A stretch of DNA of 64,000 nucleotides from Garcia nutans (lineage: Eukaryota > Streptophyta > Magnoliopsida > Malpighiales > Euphorbiaceae), in contig CANTUV010000053.1 in the NCBI GenBank assembly GCA_947685225.1, positions 8,603,501 through 8,667,500 of the forward strand, written 5' to 3'. Positions 35,644 to 47,167 of the stretch are shown here, in pieces. Position 1 is the stretch's first letter, and each line of letters starts with the position of its first letter. The notes under the pieces were generated by a model, which was not told the DNA's origin, ran no database searches, and saw nothing but the letters and a program-made list of their open reading frames with translations. Position numbers and translations under genes: made by a program.

Positions 35644-36662
35644 GTCTCCACACACAGAAACAGAACTTGAAGATAGGAAACTCAGGATTGAAGACACAAA
35701 GAATGCAACGTATGCTGCAATGGATGAAGGGGTAGTACCTGGTGTTGGTGCTGCATATGTTCATCTCTCAGAGCACATTTCCACCATAAGGGATTCTATG
35801 GAAGATAAAAATGAGCAGATTGGTGCTGATATTGTGGCCAAGGTACGTTCTCATTTTCTCTTCTTTTCTCAGTTGATGGTTTTTTTGCTGTTTAATGAAT
35901 TGCCCCTAATGATTTTATAGATTGGTCAATATCTATCATTTTTCTGCTCATTGGGTTTTAGATGGTCATGATTTTGTGGTCTTTTCTTTTTTTCAGATCT
36001 GTTGCTTTTGCATTTCTAAAAGAAAGCACGTTTTGCTCATTAAATTATGATTTGACTACCTAGTGGGGTATGATGCCTATGAAAACATTTGTTGTATTGC
36101 ATGTGAAATCTAAAAGTCGCATTCATTGTTCATGGAAGCTATGAAATTAGTAGTAAAGCAATATGGTCTTCTAACAAATGCCTGAAAATGCAGTTCTTGG
36201 CCCAGATATGTTGTACAGTAGGTGGCTTGCTACATTAATAGTCTTAAGTTACAAAGTTTTGCCAAAAATTTTAACCTTTTCTACTGTTTATGACTAAAAG
36301 TTTTTCAAAAATAGTCTAAATAATTATTTGAAGGAAGCTCCTTACGAGCAACATTTATGATTTATACGTTTCAGGCACTTTTTGCACCTACAGAAACAAT
36401 TGCTACGAATGCTGGGGTTGATGGAGCAGTAGTGGTGGAGAAAATTCGATCTTCTGATTGGAGAATTGGTTTCAATGCCATGACCGGAGAATATGAAGAT
36501 CTTCTACATGCTGGGGTTGTAGATCCTTGTAGGGTTTGGCGGTGTGCACTTCAGAGTGCTGCATCAATTGCTGGATTAGTTCTAACAACTCAAGCCATAT
36601 TGGTAGAAAAAACAAAGAAGCCCAAGCCTGCTGTCCCTCAGGTTCCTGGAATCACACCTTAG

Positions 36663-37580
36663 AAGAACTGATTGAAAGCCTAGAAAGAAACTGAAGAAAC
36701 TAACTGTGTTTACATTGGTATGAAACAAATTTTGCAAGCTTGAGCCTTAAATTTGAACCAAAAATGAAGAGCGAAAGAATCTTTTTTAAAGTCTTCTTAA
36801 GTCCGGTTGCTAGATAGTTGCAGCCTCTTATCGAGATAACAGGAGCCTCAAATGCCATATTTCTTGTCCCTATGCTGATACAGTTACATACTAGGTAATG
36901 CCGGCAACACTTGATGTTATGGCCTACTAAACTGCCCGAGAGATGTACTTGCTTCCAGTGTTGGTTGTGATTGCTTTTGGTAGGCTTAAAGGGAAATGAT
37001 GCTTGTAATAAATACCTTCAGAATTGTTGTAATTTTGCCTTTGGATTCCAAAATTAACTGTTTGAAGTTTCCGCCAAGAAGAAATGTTCAATAATTCATT
37101 TGTTTTGGCTTTTTCTACTTCATTTTTTTTATATAAACGCGTTTCTTATAAATTTTGATTTTGCTAGAAATACAACTTTTCCAATTGTTCCTCTTAATTG
37201 ATTTAGTATATTTCCCATATTTTATCAATTGATACCGCTCGCTGTCGAAGAATATATGTATATAGCATAATTTTGTAAAAAAGAAATATTGATTTTACTA
37301 ATACGAGCATAAAAATTTCTAAACCCATTTTTCTTTCATAAAACTGAGAGAATGTTGGGGGGAGCCATGCAAGTTGTTTTGCCACTCTCCATTTTTCCTC
37401 TTTTTCCTCTGACGGAATTCAATCACTCCCCCTCTCCTCCACAAATAAAACTCCCTTCAATCATTTACATTAGAAAAAAGAAAGTATAAACACAACAACT
37501 CTGATTGGTTTCAGGTCATTATGCTGACATTTCACTCCAAATACAATGGTGGGAAAATAGAAAGAAGGTTCTTATCTGCC
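36663..37580. other. Intergenic region between convergent genes
   Basis: Holds the presumed 3' untranslated region of CPNA2 with an AATAAA at about 37008, and then AT-rich spacer up to the terpene synthase stop codon. No further gene seen. The two genes are transcribed toward each other. Confidence 0.65.
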
Positions 37581-39047
37581 TCATATTGGCACAGGATCAA
37601 TTAGAACAGATTTTATGCAACTTTTCATCAATTCTCCTACACCAGTATATTCATCTGCATCCTTGTATAGATAATCAATAACACGTGCAAAATTAACCAC
37701 TCGTGTAAGAAAAGGCATTGGTACATCTATTGGTTGAAGGCATGCCTCATCAAAATTTGAACTCATCTCGAGCTGCTTCTGAGACACCATTTTGCTTCAT
37801 GTAGCACTCAATACTTGAGGCAACATGCCCTCTTGCTTGCTCAAACTACAAGAATCAAAATCATTTACTTTCGAGAAAAATTGGCAAAAATAGAGAGTGA
37901 AAAGCATATAAATGATAGAGTAGCTTACAGTGCATAACTACACTAAATCCATACAAGTATGATCGTGAGAAGCACACTCAAAGCACATACCTTATGGGAA
38001 ACAATATCATCCATGAGCCTACAAATAATGGATGCAGCTCTAACAATCTTAGGGTTATGAGAAGCCCACTCAAAGACCTCTGCTGAAATTTCTCCCATGC
38101 CAATAAAATTTGTGATTGTAAGCATAGAGTAACCACAAGATACTAGAGCAATGCTCATGTACTCATCCATCTTTGGTATATATTCTTTATTCATCCATTT
38201 GGCTTCAACTAAATAGGCTCGAACTAATTTCTTCATCTGCGCACAATTAATAAGGAATAGGCATAAGCACTCTTTAATTTCTTATGGTACCCAAAAAAAA
38301 AGTCAATTCAACATAGGTAGACAAGGGAAGTACTCCATCTTTGGCATAGCGAACACGGTATAACTTTCCTTCATCAGATGAAAACCTCTCGATTTCTTCA
38401 TAAACATCTAAAAGTGCTTTATAACACAATTTCATGTACTCTGGGAGTTGATCTATGCGAGCAATATCCCACCTGAAAAATGAATTTGAAATGTTATGTT
38501 TCATATTGAATTTGGCAGAGAATTTTGAGTATGCATATATGTGATGAGAGTGAGCCAAATTACCTCTCAATTGCATCAGTAAAGACTACAAGTTCTTCAA
38601 GAGTGCCATATGCATCATATATATCATCTATAACTGACAATATCATAAATACTTTGGTTAAAAACCTTCTAGCAAGAGAGTATTGAGGTTCAAAGTACAC
38701 TCCCAAAATCCAAAAGTAACCTTCTACCACTCTATCTCGTATAAAGGGAAGCTTTGCTGAAAAGTTTAAATCTTTCCACCACCTGAATTAGTATCATATA
38801 AAAGAACTCTTTTAGGTGATTGATATCATTTAGTTCTAAAACATAAATATATATGTGCCAGTTTATACAAAATACTAATGAAATGAATTTATCTTACCAC
38901 TAACGAAAAAGAAAGTAGGAGAGCATAGCGTACTGTTAAGTTCTTTTTACAAAGCATTGGCACACATGCATTCACTTGCTTTTATTATGGACCCTACCAA
39001 TTCTTTTAGCCAGTGGACAATCACATGTCCTTAGCCTGTAATTCACA

Positions 39048-41087
39048 GGGACATTTACCTAATTACTAAAGCAATTTTCATATTTTATCAAAACATAAAA
39101 TTTATTCTCATATTTATAAAAATATATTAATTAAAAATTTTTAATTTAAACATTTATACATATTTATTTTTTTAACTAATTAAAATTTTAAATTTTGATT
39201 TGAGTTAAATCAAAATTTAAAATTTTCGTTATTTATTTTTAATTCACCAAACAAAAAATGTTCAGTTTAGTAAATTTTTTTAAGTTGCTAAAAGCAACTT
39301 GCGTCCCTCAACGAGTGGAATTTTTTTTTTATTTATATCATATTTAAATGTATTATTAAAATTTTTAAACATATATGTTATATTTAAAATTATTAAATAA
39401 TTTTTTTAAATTTATTATAGTATATGTTGTATTTTTTGCTAAATTTTTTACTTCATAGCTCCAATTTTTTTTTTAAAAAAAATTACGAGTATGATAAATT
39501 TTTAAAAAAATAAAACTATGAGATTCCATGTGTTCAAAAATTTTAAATTTTTTTTAATTTATTATAGTATATATATTATTTTCACTGAATTTTTTAATTT
39601 TTGTTAAATGTATTAGTTTAAAAAAAATAAACTCATTATTATAATTATATTTACAAAATTTTTTATTTCATTAGCTAAAGTATATATATTATTTAAATTT
39701 TTATTTTTAAAAAAAAATTTGTATTATTTTAAATTTTATTAGCTTTTTATTAAGGATTTAGGAAAAAGAAACTCTAAAACTCAGTTAGCATAAAATTTTT
39801 TGTTTAATCCTATTAAATAATATAATTATTATTAATCCTAATAAATAATAAAATTTTTCCAATGAATATATTCAAAATTTAAACTTCTTAATTATTCATG
39901 TAACTAATGAAATTCTTAATTAAAAAATTACACATGCATAACTAAATTTTTTTAACCCTAATAAATAATAAATTATTTCAATATATATATATATATATCA
40001 AATTTAAAATTTTTCTGTATTCATATAATTAATGAATATCGCAAGAAAAAATTTACACATGTATAACTAAACCTAATAATTTTTTATCAGAATAAATAAT
40101 AAAATTATTTCATTATATATATATATCAAAATTTATATTTTTTCTTTATTTAAAAATTAAAAATTTTAAAATTTTAAAGAAAATATTTTTTATAAATGTA
40201 AAAATAAATTTAATTTATTATAGTTCGGGTTTAGTTCTTTTTTAAAATTATTTTAAAAAAAGTAAATAAAATTTTAGTTTAAATTTAAAAAATAAAATGC
40301 AAAAAATATATTCAAAAATAATAAAAAAAACAATTATAAAAAATAAATATATAATTTATTTAACATAATAAATACCTTATTTGCTTCCAAAGATGCAAAA
40401 AATCAACACAAAATAAATAATACTAACAATAAATGTAAAATACATGAAAAAATTATAAGGTATAAAAATTAAGATAATTGAAATAATAACTAAATTTTTT
40501 TTGAAAAAATTAAATAATTCAAATAATATATATACTTTAGTTAATGGAATAAAAAATTTAGTTAATCTATAATAAATTAAAAAATAAAAAATGTTGAACA
40601 CATGGAATTTCATAATTCTATTTTTTTTTTAAATTAAAACTATGAACTAAAAAATTTAATGAAAAATACAACATATATTATGATAAATTAAAAAAATATA
40701 TTTAAAAAAATTTAAATATGATATATAAGTTTAAATTTTTAAATATATATTTAAATATGATATAAATTAAAAAATATTTAAAAATTTAAATATAACATTT
40801 AAAATAAAAAATAAAAAATTTTCTGCTGGCTTAGGAAATATTCCTCAGCCAGGGGCAAGTTGCTTTTAGCAACTTCAAAGAAAAAAAAATCTACAGACCG
40901 AAAGTTTTTGGTTCAGTGAATTAACAAACAAAATAATGATAATTAAAATTTTAAATTTTGGTTTAACTCAAACTAAAACTTAAAGTTTGAATCAGTTAAA
41001 ATAAATAAAAAAAAATCGGTTTGAGTATTTAATTAACATATTTTTATAAATATAGGACTTGCTTCTATATTTTGATAAACTGTCCCC
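39048..41087. mobile_element. 2-kb foldback element in terpene synthase intron 3
   Basis: Arms of roughly 600 bp in inverted orientation: GGGACA (39048) against TGTCCC (41081); CATATTTATAAAAATAT near 39100 against its complement near 41040; AAGTTGCTAAAAGCAACTTG (39282-39301) against 40856-40875; GAGATTCCATGTGTTCAA near 39527 against 40595; CTAAAGTATATATATTATTT near 39675 against about 40520. The central part of about 770 bp holds tandem repeats. No protein. Possible degenerate target duplications (TAATTCAC / ATTTTCAC) flank it. Could be a foldback or MULE-type non-autonomous DNA transposon. Confidence 0.7.
39840..40150. repeat. Tandem repeat of about 120 bp in the foldback centre
   Basis: About two and a half diverged units, each with AATAAATAATAAA, a TTCATGTAACTAATGAA or TTCATATAATTAATGAA element and TTACACATG(C/T)ATAACTAA. 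Confidence 0.6.
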
Positions 41088-41723
41088 ATTTTCACTCACA
41101 AGGGATGAGAGCAATGGTCCCCTCCCAATATGATAAGGTGGGGAAGCAGCTTCACGGCTATTCAATTCAATAATTTTTTAACACAGAGAGATTGAGCTAG
41201 AGAGGAGACCTACTTTGAGATATGACTCAGCTCCTTCTGGTGCAATTTTTGCAAGATGTTGAAATCCAACTTTGCAAAGGTTAATAGTGCTTCATGATAC
41301 GAAGTATCTTCTTGGTAAATAGAGATATAACGCCTTGCTTCTAGCCTCGACAAACACTTGCGTATCGGTTGCAGTAGTGCATGACGTACTTGTTCTGCAA
41401 TAGGAGAGCTTAAATAGGAAGAAGCTATGGACTGAAGATGAGTGATAGAGAAAGCAAGTGCTTCCTCAAGAATATCTTCTCCATGGACTCTGAGATATGC
41501 AACTTCATACAAGCGTAATATTCCTCGCACGTCATTCTTAAGTGTTTCATTGAATTGCCCGTTGCTATTCCTGAACTTGTTAAACACATCTACTTCACCA
41601 ATTAAACATCAATAAGCATATGTGCTATTAATAACAAAACACTTAGGCATTGTATGGGGGGACCACTTCTTATATAGCCAAAAATCTACTGAGTCCCAGA
41701 ATAATACATTTAATAATACATTA

Positions 41724-41936
41724 TTTTTTTTTGGCTAAACCACCTGTATTCCCAACTAATCCAGATTCGGATACCGCATAAGCAAAGTAGGCAATGCATA
41801 TTCAGATACCGCAGAGGCAAAGTAGGCGACCCTCTCAGCTTGTTTTTTTATACACATAACCATGGCCGAGAATCGAACTCATGATGTTTCTCAAGGAAAT
41901 TCAGACCCTCATCCGTCTTAGACGAACGATTGTTGG
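41724..41936 (-). mobile_element. tRNA-derived SINE in terpene synthase intron 2
   Basis: The minus strand has a polymerase III B-box-like GAGTTCGATTCTCGG (41881-41867), a short body and an A-rich tail (GCCAAAAAAAAA). It is flanked by similar copies of TAATRTATTATTA, taken as target duplication. An internal tandem duplication (GCCTACTTTGC...GCGGTATC twice) lies in the 3' half. The A box is not clear. Confidence 0.55.
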
Positions 41937-42663
41937 TAATAATACTATATTATTAATATAATGTCAATATGAAAGGTTGTAAGAAAAGTATGCTTGTATG
42001 TAAATTTAATTGCATGATAAAAACTTCGTATGCATGAACAAACTGCTAGAGAAAGATGGATCATACCACAAGAGATATTGAAACCTTTCTGTTTAAGTAA
42101 TCGAAAGCGAAGGGCGACAGTGTGAAGGTCATCATCACTTTCAACACAGAAATGGGTATTAAAAATTTGGTGCAATGCTTCCTCAATCTCATTTTCAAAA
42201 TGATAAGACACACCCAAGCGTTGAATCAAATCAATCAGATTCAAAATTTCAGAGGGTTCATTAGCTAATGCAATGATCACCCTTTTCACTTCCCCCTTTA
42301 ATCTTTGAACTTGTTCCTCCATATTGTTACTGATATTCTGTTCAAACAAAATTAAAAGAAAAATCCAAATTTGGAACGTCAGGAATCTATTAAAAACATG
42401 CATTCTATTGCATGCAAGAAGATAAGCGTGCATGAGGACACAGTACAAAATGAAAAATTAATGTTGATGGGATTCATAACAAAAGAAATTAGTAAGTATT
42501 TACCGTGGACTCAAAAGCATATGAAAGGAAATGAGTCCCCCAAATGTCAGGGTGAAAATTAGCCAAGTGACGAGTAACATTAGAGTCATGAGTAGATTGG
42601 GTTAAGGGAGTAATTGCCAAAGGTTGAGTAGATATTTTGAGTATGCTGAAAACTGAACTCCAT

Positions 42664-42986
42664 CTTAACTAGTTTATATACTAGCACGAGGTGACCTGTA
42701 GACAACTGAAAAAATAACAAGTAGCACTGCCACAATAATAAGCACCGCATTTTCTTTTTGTTGTATAGTTTTTGTAATAAGCACCACTCATCTTTTGTTT
42801 TTGCATGACTGAAATTCACATGTTTAAAACACGTTTGGAAAAGGAATTGATGATGCTGAAAACTACAAGGTATTGCTCAAAGCTTGTTATTTTGTATACG
42901 CTGAAAATTAACTGAATACCACAACTATTTTATAGTACTAGCACAAAAAAAACCAACTGTAATAGAGAATATACTAATATAAGCAC

Positions 42987-43023
<37 letters not shown>

Positions 43024-43750
43024 AAGAAATGTTAGAAGCTTATTTTATGATATGGATCATACCAGTCAAAAAATAAAATTAGAAAGGGTTAATCATCCAA
43101 TCTATCAACTTAAGTCAAATTTTTAATTTTATCAAGTTTAAACTTTGTTACAATTTGTTAGATAAACTTTTCGAATTATAATAAATATATCCTAAGCCCT
43201 TTAACTCAAATACCATGCTTAGTTGGATTGCTAAACAGTATAATTTTGATATATTTAAGCTATTGTCAAAATTCAACATTATTTTCATGTCAGTAATTTT
43301 TTTATTATTAATACTATATAAGCAATCCAACTAGGCATGGTCATGTAAGTTGAAGAGTTTATGATAAATTTATTAATGAATTATAATAAAGTTTAAATTT
43401 GGATAGAATTAAAAAAATTATTTAAGTTGAGAATAAATTAGATGGTTAACTCAAGAAAGCTCATCACCCAATAATTATTTTTCTACTTACTTTATAGAAT
43501 CTTTGAAGCATCAATTTTAAAAGCCAATTATTGATATTAGAAAGTCTAATTACATAAAGTCTGTTGAAGGACCATATTTAATTCGGGTGTGATTATATAT
43601 ATATATATATATATATATACCAGCAAAAACTAAAAGGATCTTTGACAGGGGATAAAATAATATAAACAGATTAAATAAAATTAAAACAATAAACAAGCAG
43701 AATGTAAAAGACTATATTAAAAGCATATATTAAAAACATATATAGAAAAT
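42664..43750 (-). other. Upstream region of the terpene synthase
   Basis: TATATAA on the minus strand (42680-42674) sits only about 11 bases before the out-of-frame ATG. Stretches 42620-42740 and 42875-42985 are diverged direct copies (GTATGCTGAAAACTGA and GTATACGCTGAAAATTA, then CTAGCAC, then AATAAGCACC), so the promoter area was tandemly duplicated. (TA)n runs occur at about 42990-43016 and 43596-43618. No other gene. Confidence 0.5.
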
Positions 43751-44746
43751 AATTCAGGTCTTATAATGATCTCCAGATTTCCACGCACTGACCCATAAGA
43801 ATATATTTTGATTAATTAAAATCAAAATATTTTTCTTACTTCAGTTTTTAACGCTCTGGTATCAATATTACCCAAAATATTTTCTTTAAGTAATTTTGTA
43901 TCTTAAGTCTAAAATATTTTAATTATGTTTTATCAATACATACTCTTAAGTCTATTTCTTTTAGTATACCTAATTATACTATATTAGGTATAAATATACG
44001 GATTCCGTATAAGTATACAGCGCTAAGTATAGAAAGAAGAAGACAGAAAAGGATAGAATATGGAGGTCCTTTTCAGCCGTTAGTAGTGTATATAATTTCT
44101 GATGTTTTAATTCCAGATCAAGCTCAACTTGTACATTTATTGCTTGCAAGAACTAAAACAGAGCATACTTATAAATGAAAATGAGAGATGAAATATAAAA
44201 TTTAAATTTATTTAAATGAAATAATAATAATACAGAATAAAACTTTAAAAATGAAATACAAGTTATAAATATAACTACCTTATACAAGAGAATCAATAGG
44301 CGAGGAGGTTACAGAACTGGAAGAAGTTATAAGTGAAGGAGGAAAGGGAAAAGGAAAGCTAAAACTAAGCTTGAGGTGTCTCAATGTCTTCTGGATGAGG
44401 GAGAAGTATTTTGGATCTGCCTCTAGCTTCAGAATGAGCTCTCATATATAGACAGAGGCTTTAATTCTTCATTGTTCTTGATCACATGCCTAGCACTGTA
44501 GAGGAATAGTAACATGTCGTTACTATTTACTTTTACTGTACCTTCACGTGTCTGGAACTGTGGAAGAATAGTACCTTGTCAGAGGTACTGTTTTCTTTAC
44601 TGTGGAGAACTATGGATGAACAGTTCTTCTGACTTTACTGTTGGAATACCTCTGGTGAATACTGTTTGATGAACAGTATCTTGTCAGTAAGAACCGCCTT
44701 TATTGACTTTAACAAACTGAGTGGAGAAATTAGGTTTTTCCTGCCT
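43751..44746 (-). other. Presumed intergenic/promoter region of the endogenous caulimovirid
   Basis: Lies just downstream of the last viral frame. It has a TATATATGAG box on the minus strand near 44441-44455, followed by a leader-like stretch, and short repeats of TACTGT (44500-44690). Assignment by position; the outer border is unknown. Confidence 0.4.
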
Positions 44747-46447
44747 TTAATCAGATGAATTTGAATCAGATTTAACTTCTGATTCGATTTTCTTTTTACT
44801 TTTTCTTATTTTTTCTTTCTTTTTTCTTTCTTTTTCTTTATTTCTTTTTTCTTTTTCTTTTTCTTTACTTTTTCTTTTTTCTTTTTCTTTTCTTTTTTCT
44901 TTATCTTTTTTCTTTTCTTTATCTTTTTTTTTCCTTACTCTAATGGGGGACAATATACCATAGCAGTCATCTTCATTACTGTGATAGTAATCCGAGTCAG
45001 ATGTTTCGGTGGAGGATGACGTCATGGATGATGAAGAAGTATCCAAAGAAGAGGAAGGAGATTTTCTTCTTCTGGATGGAGCTTTAGATTTTTTAGAATG
45101 GGCTTTAGTGGAAGATCCAGCAGAGCAGGTTCTGCTGGGCTTAACGGGCTTAGAGGTTGAAGGAAGAGATTCAACCATCTGTTCCATTAAGGCTTTATAT
45201 TCTTTTGCAGTCTTGGCAGCTGCAAGAAGGGTTATATTTTGGGCTCTTTGAGCTCCAAATGAGGCTGATAGCTTTGGATCAATGCCACCATGATTCCTCA
45301 TTAAGAGCCATTTTTTAACAGTTTCCTCTGTGGTGGAATTGCGAAAGGCAGTCCACCATTTGACTTTAGACTTTCTCAATACAACAGGGATCATAGTACT
45401 TGACTGAAAGGAGGTGTCAAGGTACCATTGGTATACCCATGGTATATTAAAAGTCATACAGAAAAGAAGAAGAGGAGGAAATCTCTTCTCATAAGGTGTT
45501 GGATTTAAATGGGCTTTATAATACTGGAAAGCTAATAGGACTTCTTGTGGAAGACATCTTTCGTCATTACCACAATAGTGCCACCAATCAACAAACCGGC
45601 ATGGAAGATTGGTTAATTTTATATTGGACTCACAATAGATAAGCCAGGAGTGAGTTTTTCCAGGATTTTGAAAAAATAAGGCTTTAGTCCAGGCATCAAT
45701 GTAATCCCAATAATTATATGAAGAACAATGGTCTTTAGAATGAAGGGTTTTAAATTACACAAGAGTATGCAAAGGTCTTCCCCAATCAGAAGGATGGAGG
45801 ATTCCCTTAATTTTAAAAGAGGAATAGGCAATAAGAGCCTTATCCTGCTGATTATAGTTGTGTTTTAAAAATAGTGAACCAGAATCCACAAGAATATTAA
45901 GATAATACTCTTGGGTTTTAGAAAAATCTGTTGGTTTGAAAAACCATCCTTTAAGGTAAACAGAACTAATAATAGTCCATGGGTTCTGCTGAGCAGGCCC
46001 ACTTTCAATAATTAATTCTGTAAAATAAGAATTTTTATGAAACCATAGAGATCTCTGTTTTAATGGAAAGTTTGATGAAACAATTTGAGTTGAAAATTTT
46101 GAAACATCCAACTCAGTTTTAGAAATATTTTGAGATAGGATTTTTTTAGAAGAAGATTCTCCTATCTCAATTTAATTTTTTAAATAAGGGATCAGAGAGT
46201 CTTTACCTGGAACTCCTAGAGGAGGTTCATGTCCCATTTTTAACAAAGCTTTAATCACTTCAAGTGATTGGGCCAGCTGGAAGACCCAAAGCTCAATATT
46301 TGCTTTATCTTCTTCTTGGACAGCATCAACCCAAGACTTTATTGGTTTAGGGTTAAGAATACTATGTGAATGATCAGATAGGGCTTTAAGAGAATCACTC
46401 TTTAGGGTTTCTTTAGCTTTATTGGCTATTTTCTTCTTTTTCCCCAT
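44747..46447 (-). pseudogene. Endogenous caulimovirid, downstream frame of unknown function (florendovirus-like ORF2)
   Basis: One frame of about 566 codons starting MGKKKK (46447), overlapping the RNase H frame end by about 29 bases in a different frame, and broken by two TAA codons (46172, 45755). The middle part is aromatic-rich without a known catalytic motif. It continues with a serine-rich stretch and ends in a long lysine/glutamate run (about 44760-44930), probably a nucleic-acid-binding or disordered tail. A second large frame after reverse transcriptase/RNase H fits what I know of florendoviruses; the genus is inferred, not shown. Not translatable as it stands. Confidence 0.6.
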
Positions 46448-46765
46448 GATTCCTGAGAAGGAATTCACGAGTAAGAAAATCAGGTAAACTATTATTTTCT
46501 CCTTTAATAAACTCAATATCAAAATCAAATATACTTAAAATAGCTTGCCATCTAGCAAAACTTTGTTTCGAGGCAAGGTTTTTTACATCTTTTTGCAAAA
46601 CATCTTTAGCACTTTTACAATCAATTCTAAGTAAAAAAATTTTATTTAATAAATCTGATTGAAATTTTGAAATGCATAAAACAATACTCAAAATTTCTTT
46701 CTTTATAGTAGAATAATTTAATTGGGTTGGACTTCAATGTCCTAAATAAATTGAACTATGATTTC
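46419..46765 (-). pseudogene. Endogenous caulimovirid RNase H, C-terminal part
   Basis: IDCKSAKDVLQKDV, RWQAILSIFDFDIEFIKG and NSLPDFLTRE are the end of a caulimovirid RNase H1 domain. The domain is cut by the solo LTR 46766-49271; its first half continues at 49272. It removes RNA from replication hybrids in the intact virus. Confidence 0.8.
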
Positions 46766-47117
46766 TATAACACCCTTATATCCCATATACGCACACTACA
46801 TACCACCATATCCGTAATATACGTATACTGAATATAGGAATGCTATGGTTCACTAAAAAAAATCATTCATTCCTTTATACAATAATATGAGCAAACTTAA
46901 AACATCTAAGTTATATCATAAAACACAATAAGTAAAACGTTCATTCAATACGCAGCGGAAAATGTAGAGGTATTTACAAATACATAAACATAAAAATCAA
47001 ATTTTACAAAACATAAAGTTTATACATGTTTGGCAGTCAGTCTTTGATCTTTAAGCTCACAATCAACACTTCAAAATCTAGACTCGACTCGGTCTAGATG
47101 AACTCTCTGGCTCAACC

Positions 47118-47167
47118 CTGTCACATGCACGATGAACCACAATCGCGCTAAGCCAACGGCTTAGTGG
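47118..47167 (-). other. Double-hairpin motif, LTR subfamily E
   Basis: The minus strand reads CTAAGCC-GTT-GGCTTAG then GCGCGAT...ATCGTGC, where one G-C pair became G-U, followed by ATGTGAC. Confidence 0.75.

Larger units (their letters stand above)
27427..36662 (+). pseudogene. CPNA2: Chaperonin 60 subunit alpha 2, chloroplast type, damaged copy
   Basis: Group I chaperonin (GroEL family); the intact protein folds substrates in plastids as part of a 14-mer. Eight exons with GT/AG borders: 27427-27646, 28586-28671, 28768-28976, 29064-29209, 30529-30835, 32308-32558, 35644-35842, 36375-36662. Exon 1 starts with a serine- and phenylalanine-rich presequence of about 45 residues, a likely transit peptide. 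The tail PKPAVPQVPGITP and DKGYMSSQFITNQEKS point to alpha-2, not alpha-1. Kept: AGDGTTTA and ASISAGNDEF. Lesions: TLGP reads TLRP in exon 1; exon 2 lacks about 12 residues including the NDGVTIA segment (GroEL Asp52 region); a run of nine A at 28911-28919 shifts the frame in exon 3; exon 7 enters out of frame (about two bases lost at 35644-35650); the GGG signature reads PGVG. Identity sure; non-function likely, though homopolymer errors could explain part. Confidence 0.85.
37581..42663 (-). pseudogene. Class I terpene synthase, TPS-a (sesquiterpene synthase) type, damaged copy
   Basis: Seven exons with the standard plant TPS layout (5' to 3'): about 42663-42504, 42337-42067, 41589-41214, 38782-38564, 38472-38334, 38236-37991, 37845-37581. 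Motifs: RHLANFHPDIW (R(R)X8W variant), RLEARRYISIY, RDRVVE, the metal-binding DDIYD (38614-38628) and the second metal site DDIVSHK continuing into FE across the last intron. No plastid presequence is visible, so a cytosolic farnesyl-diphosphate cyclase is the likely ancestor; the product cannot be told. Lesions: the only plausible ATG (42663-42661) is one base out of frame with RHLANF and reaches a stop. The last exon is about 30 bases short, shifting the frame after DEFKF to a stop, while DEACLQP...LIDPVPI continues in another frame. Intron 3 (2.4 kb) contains a foldback, intron 2 a SINE. Confidence 0.87.

Noticed and set aside
41867..41881. CCGAGAATCGAACTC as the 3' part of a tRNA gene
   Set aside because: No acceptor stem or anticodon arm can be built around it; an A-rich tail and flanking repeats favour a SINE.
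43852..43870. CTCTGGTATCAATATT on the plus strand as tRNA-iMet primer site of the caulimovirid
   Set aside because: Only the first eight bases match and it is on the wrong strand for the viral frames.
44760..44935. Lys/Glu-rich stretch as a separate host protein
   Set aside because: It is in frame with the viral downstream frame and has low-complexity codons; no sign of a separate gene.
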